Shown: in pieces, positions 6,111-6,552 of the stretch
Layout of the letters: the number at the start of each line of letters is the position of its first letter
Position numbering within the stretch: the first letter of the stretch is position 1
Source: DASSKW01 sp050739495
Lineage (GTDB): Bacteria > Pseudomonadota > Gammaproteobacteria > Natronospirales > REEB76
DNA length: 6,552 nucleotides
Direction of reading: 5' to 3'
Assembly (NCBI GenBank): GCA_050739495.1
Contig: JBOIBL010000216.1
Coordinates: forward strand, 1-6,552
The notes under the pieces: model-generated
Told to the model about the DNA's origin: nothing
Database searches by the model: none
Seen by the model: the letters and a program-made list of their open reading frames with translations, nothing else
Program-made: the position numbers and the translations under genes

Positions 6111-6552
6111 TCGTCGTAAGTACTGGAAAGAGTTTGTTCGTGTTCAAAGCGCGCGATGGCGAGCTGGATCAACCGGCTGATCAGCTCGGTGTAGCCGATA
6201 CCGCTGGCTTCCCATAGTTTCGGATACATGCTGATCTTGGTGAAGCCGGGGATGGTATTGATCTCGTTCACATACAGTTTGCCGTCTTCCTGCAGGAAGA
6301 AATCCACGCGGCCCATGCCTTCGCAATCGAGGGCCCGGAAGGTCTTCACCGCCATGTCCTGTACGCGCTTCATCGCATCGGCAGGAATCTTTGCCGGTAT
6401 CTCCAGACGCGCACCGTTGTCGTCTATGTATTTGGCTTCATAGGAATAGAACTCGTGCGTCGGGATGACCTCACCGGCGATGGAGGCTCGTGGGTTCTCG
6501 TTACCGAGCACCGCGCATTCGATCTCGCGGCCCTTGATGGCTTCTTCGACAA
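6107..6552 (-). CDS. ddl: D-alanine--D-alanine ligase, C-terminal part only (5' end outside window)
   Basis: ATP-grasp ligase that joins two D-alanines for the peptidoglycan stem peptide. Reading from the right edge, the frame gives VEEAIKGREIECAVLGNE and stays open past the window, so the gene starts beyond 6552. A total of 147 residues are visible, roughly 40% of a ~365-residue DdlA-type enzyme. The second Ddl signature is intact: GRVDFFLQEDGKLYVNEIN, followed by TIPGFTKISMYPKLWEASG; the D of RVD and the E and N of NEIN are the expected Mg-ATP ligands. The omega-loop segment EFYSYEAKY keeps the lysine and the terminal tyrosine that mark D-Ala-D-Ala enzymes, where D-lactate ligases often carry phenylalanine at the last position. 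Relevance to vancomycin-type resistance is therefore not suggested. It is the first visible gene of the minus-strand ddl-gpmA-SDR run. Confidence 0.95.
   Translation of the reverse strand, partial: VEEAIKGREIECAVLGNENPRASIAGEVIPTHEFYSYEAKYIDDNGARLEIPAKIPADAMKRVQDMAVKTFRALDCEGMGRVDFFLQEDGKLYVNEINTIPGFTKISMYPKLWEASGIGYTELISRLIQLAIARFEHEQTLSSTYDD

Noticed and set aside
6097..6147. gpmA start 17 codons further upstream
   Set aside because: It would overlap the ddl 3' end and add residues absent from the family; the conserved protein begins at the ATG at 6096.

Overview
The window looks like ordinary chromosomal DNA from a proteobacterium, most likely a gammaproteobacterium. The grounds are the family flavour of the proteins (ETF-QO/EtfB, a YcaD-like MFS carrier, a cofactor-dependent phosphoglycerate mutase, DdlA-type ligase), the moderately high GC of most genes, and compact same-strand gene runs. 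No genus can be named from sequence alone. I see no CRISPR array, RNA gene, insertion sequence, integrase or phage gene.

Layout. Bases 1-2096, minus strand: an electron-transfer module made of ETF-ubiquinone oxidoreductase followed by the beta subunit of electron transfer flavoprotein, which runs off the left edge; etfA may follow it outside the window. Bases 2097-2417: a 321-base divergent control region with a strong 22-base GC hairpin in the ETF-QO leader and, on the other side, an inverted repeat built around a perfect TATAAT. Bases 2418-3647, plus strand: a 12-TM YcaD-like major facilitator transporter. Bases 3695-4468, plus strand: a CPBP-family (Abi/CAAX-type) intramembrane protease gene that is clearly more AT-rich than its neighbours. 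Bases 4496-4530: a stem-loop between convergent genes. Bases 4542-6552, minus strand: a run of D-alanine--D-alanine ligase (3' part only), phosphoglycerate mutase gpmA and an SDR-family 3-hydroxyacyl-CoA dehydrogenase, closely spaced and probably co-transcribed.

How the genes fit together. ETF and ETF-QO carry electrons from acyl-CoA and related flavin dehydrogenases to the quinone pool. The SDR enzyme would catalyse the NAD-dependent 3-hydroxyacyl-CoA step of fatty-acid or branched-chain amino-acid degradation, so both ends of the window touch acyl-CoA catabolism although they lie in separate transcription units. gpmA is central glycolysis/gluconeogenesis and ddl is peptidoglycan precursor synthesis; their linkage looks like operon convenience, not one pathway.

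The points most worth a second look are the palindromic promoter in front of the transporter, which also resembles a sigma-54 site, and the AT-rich CPBP gene, which may be a transferred insertion. I found nothing that supports a new multi-gene system.
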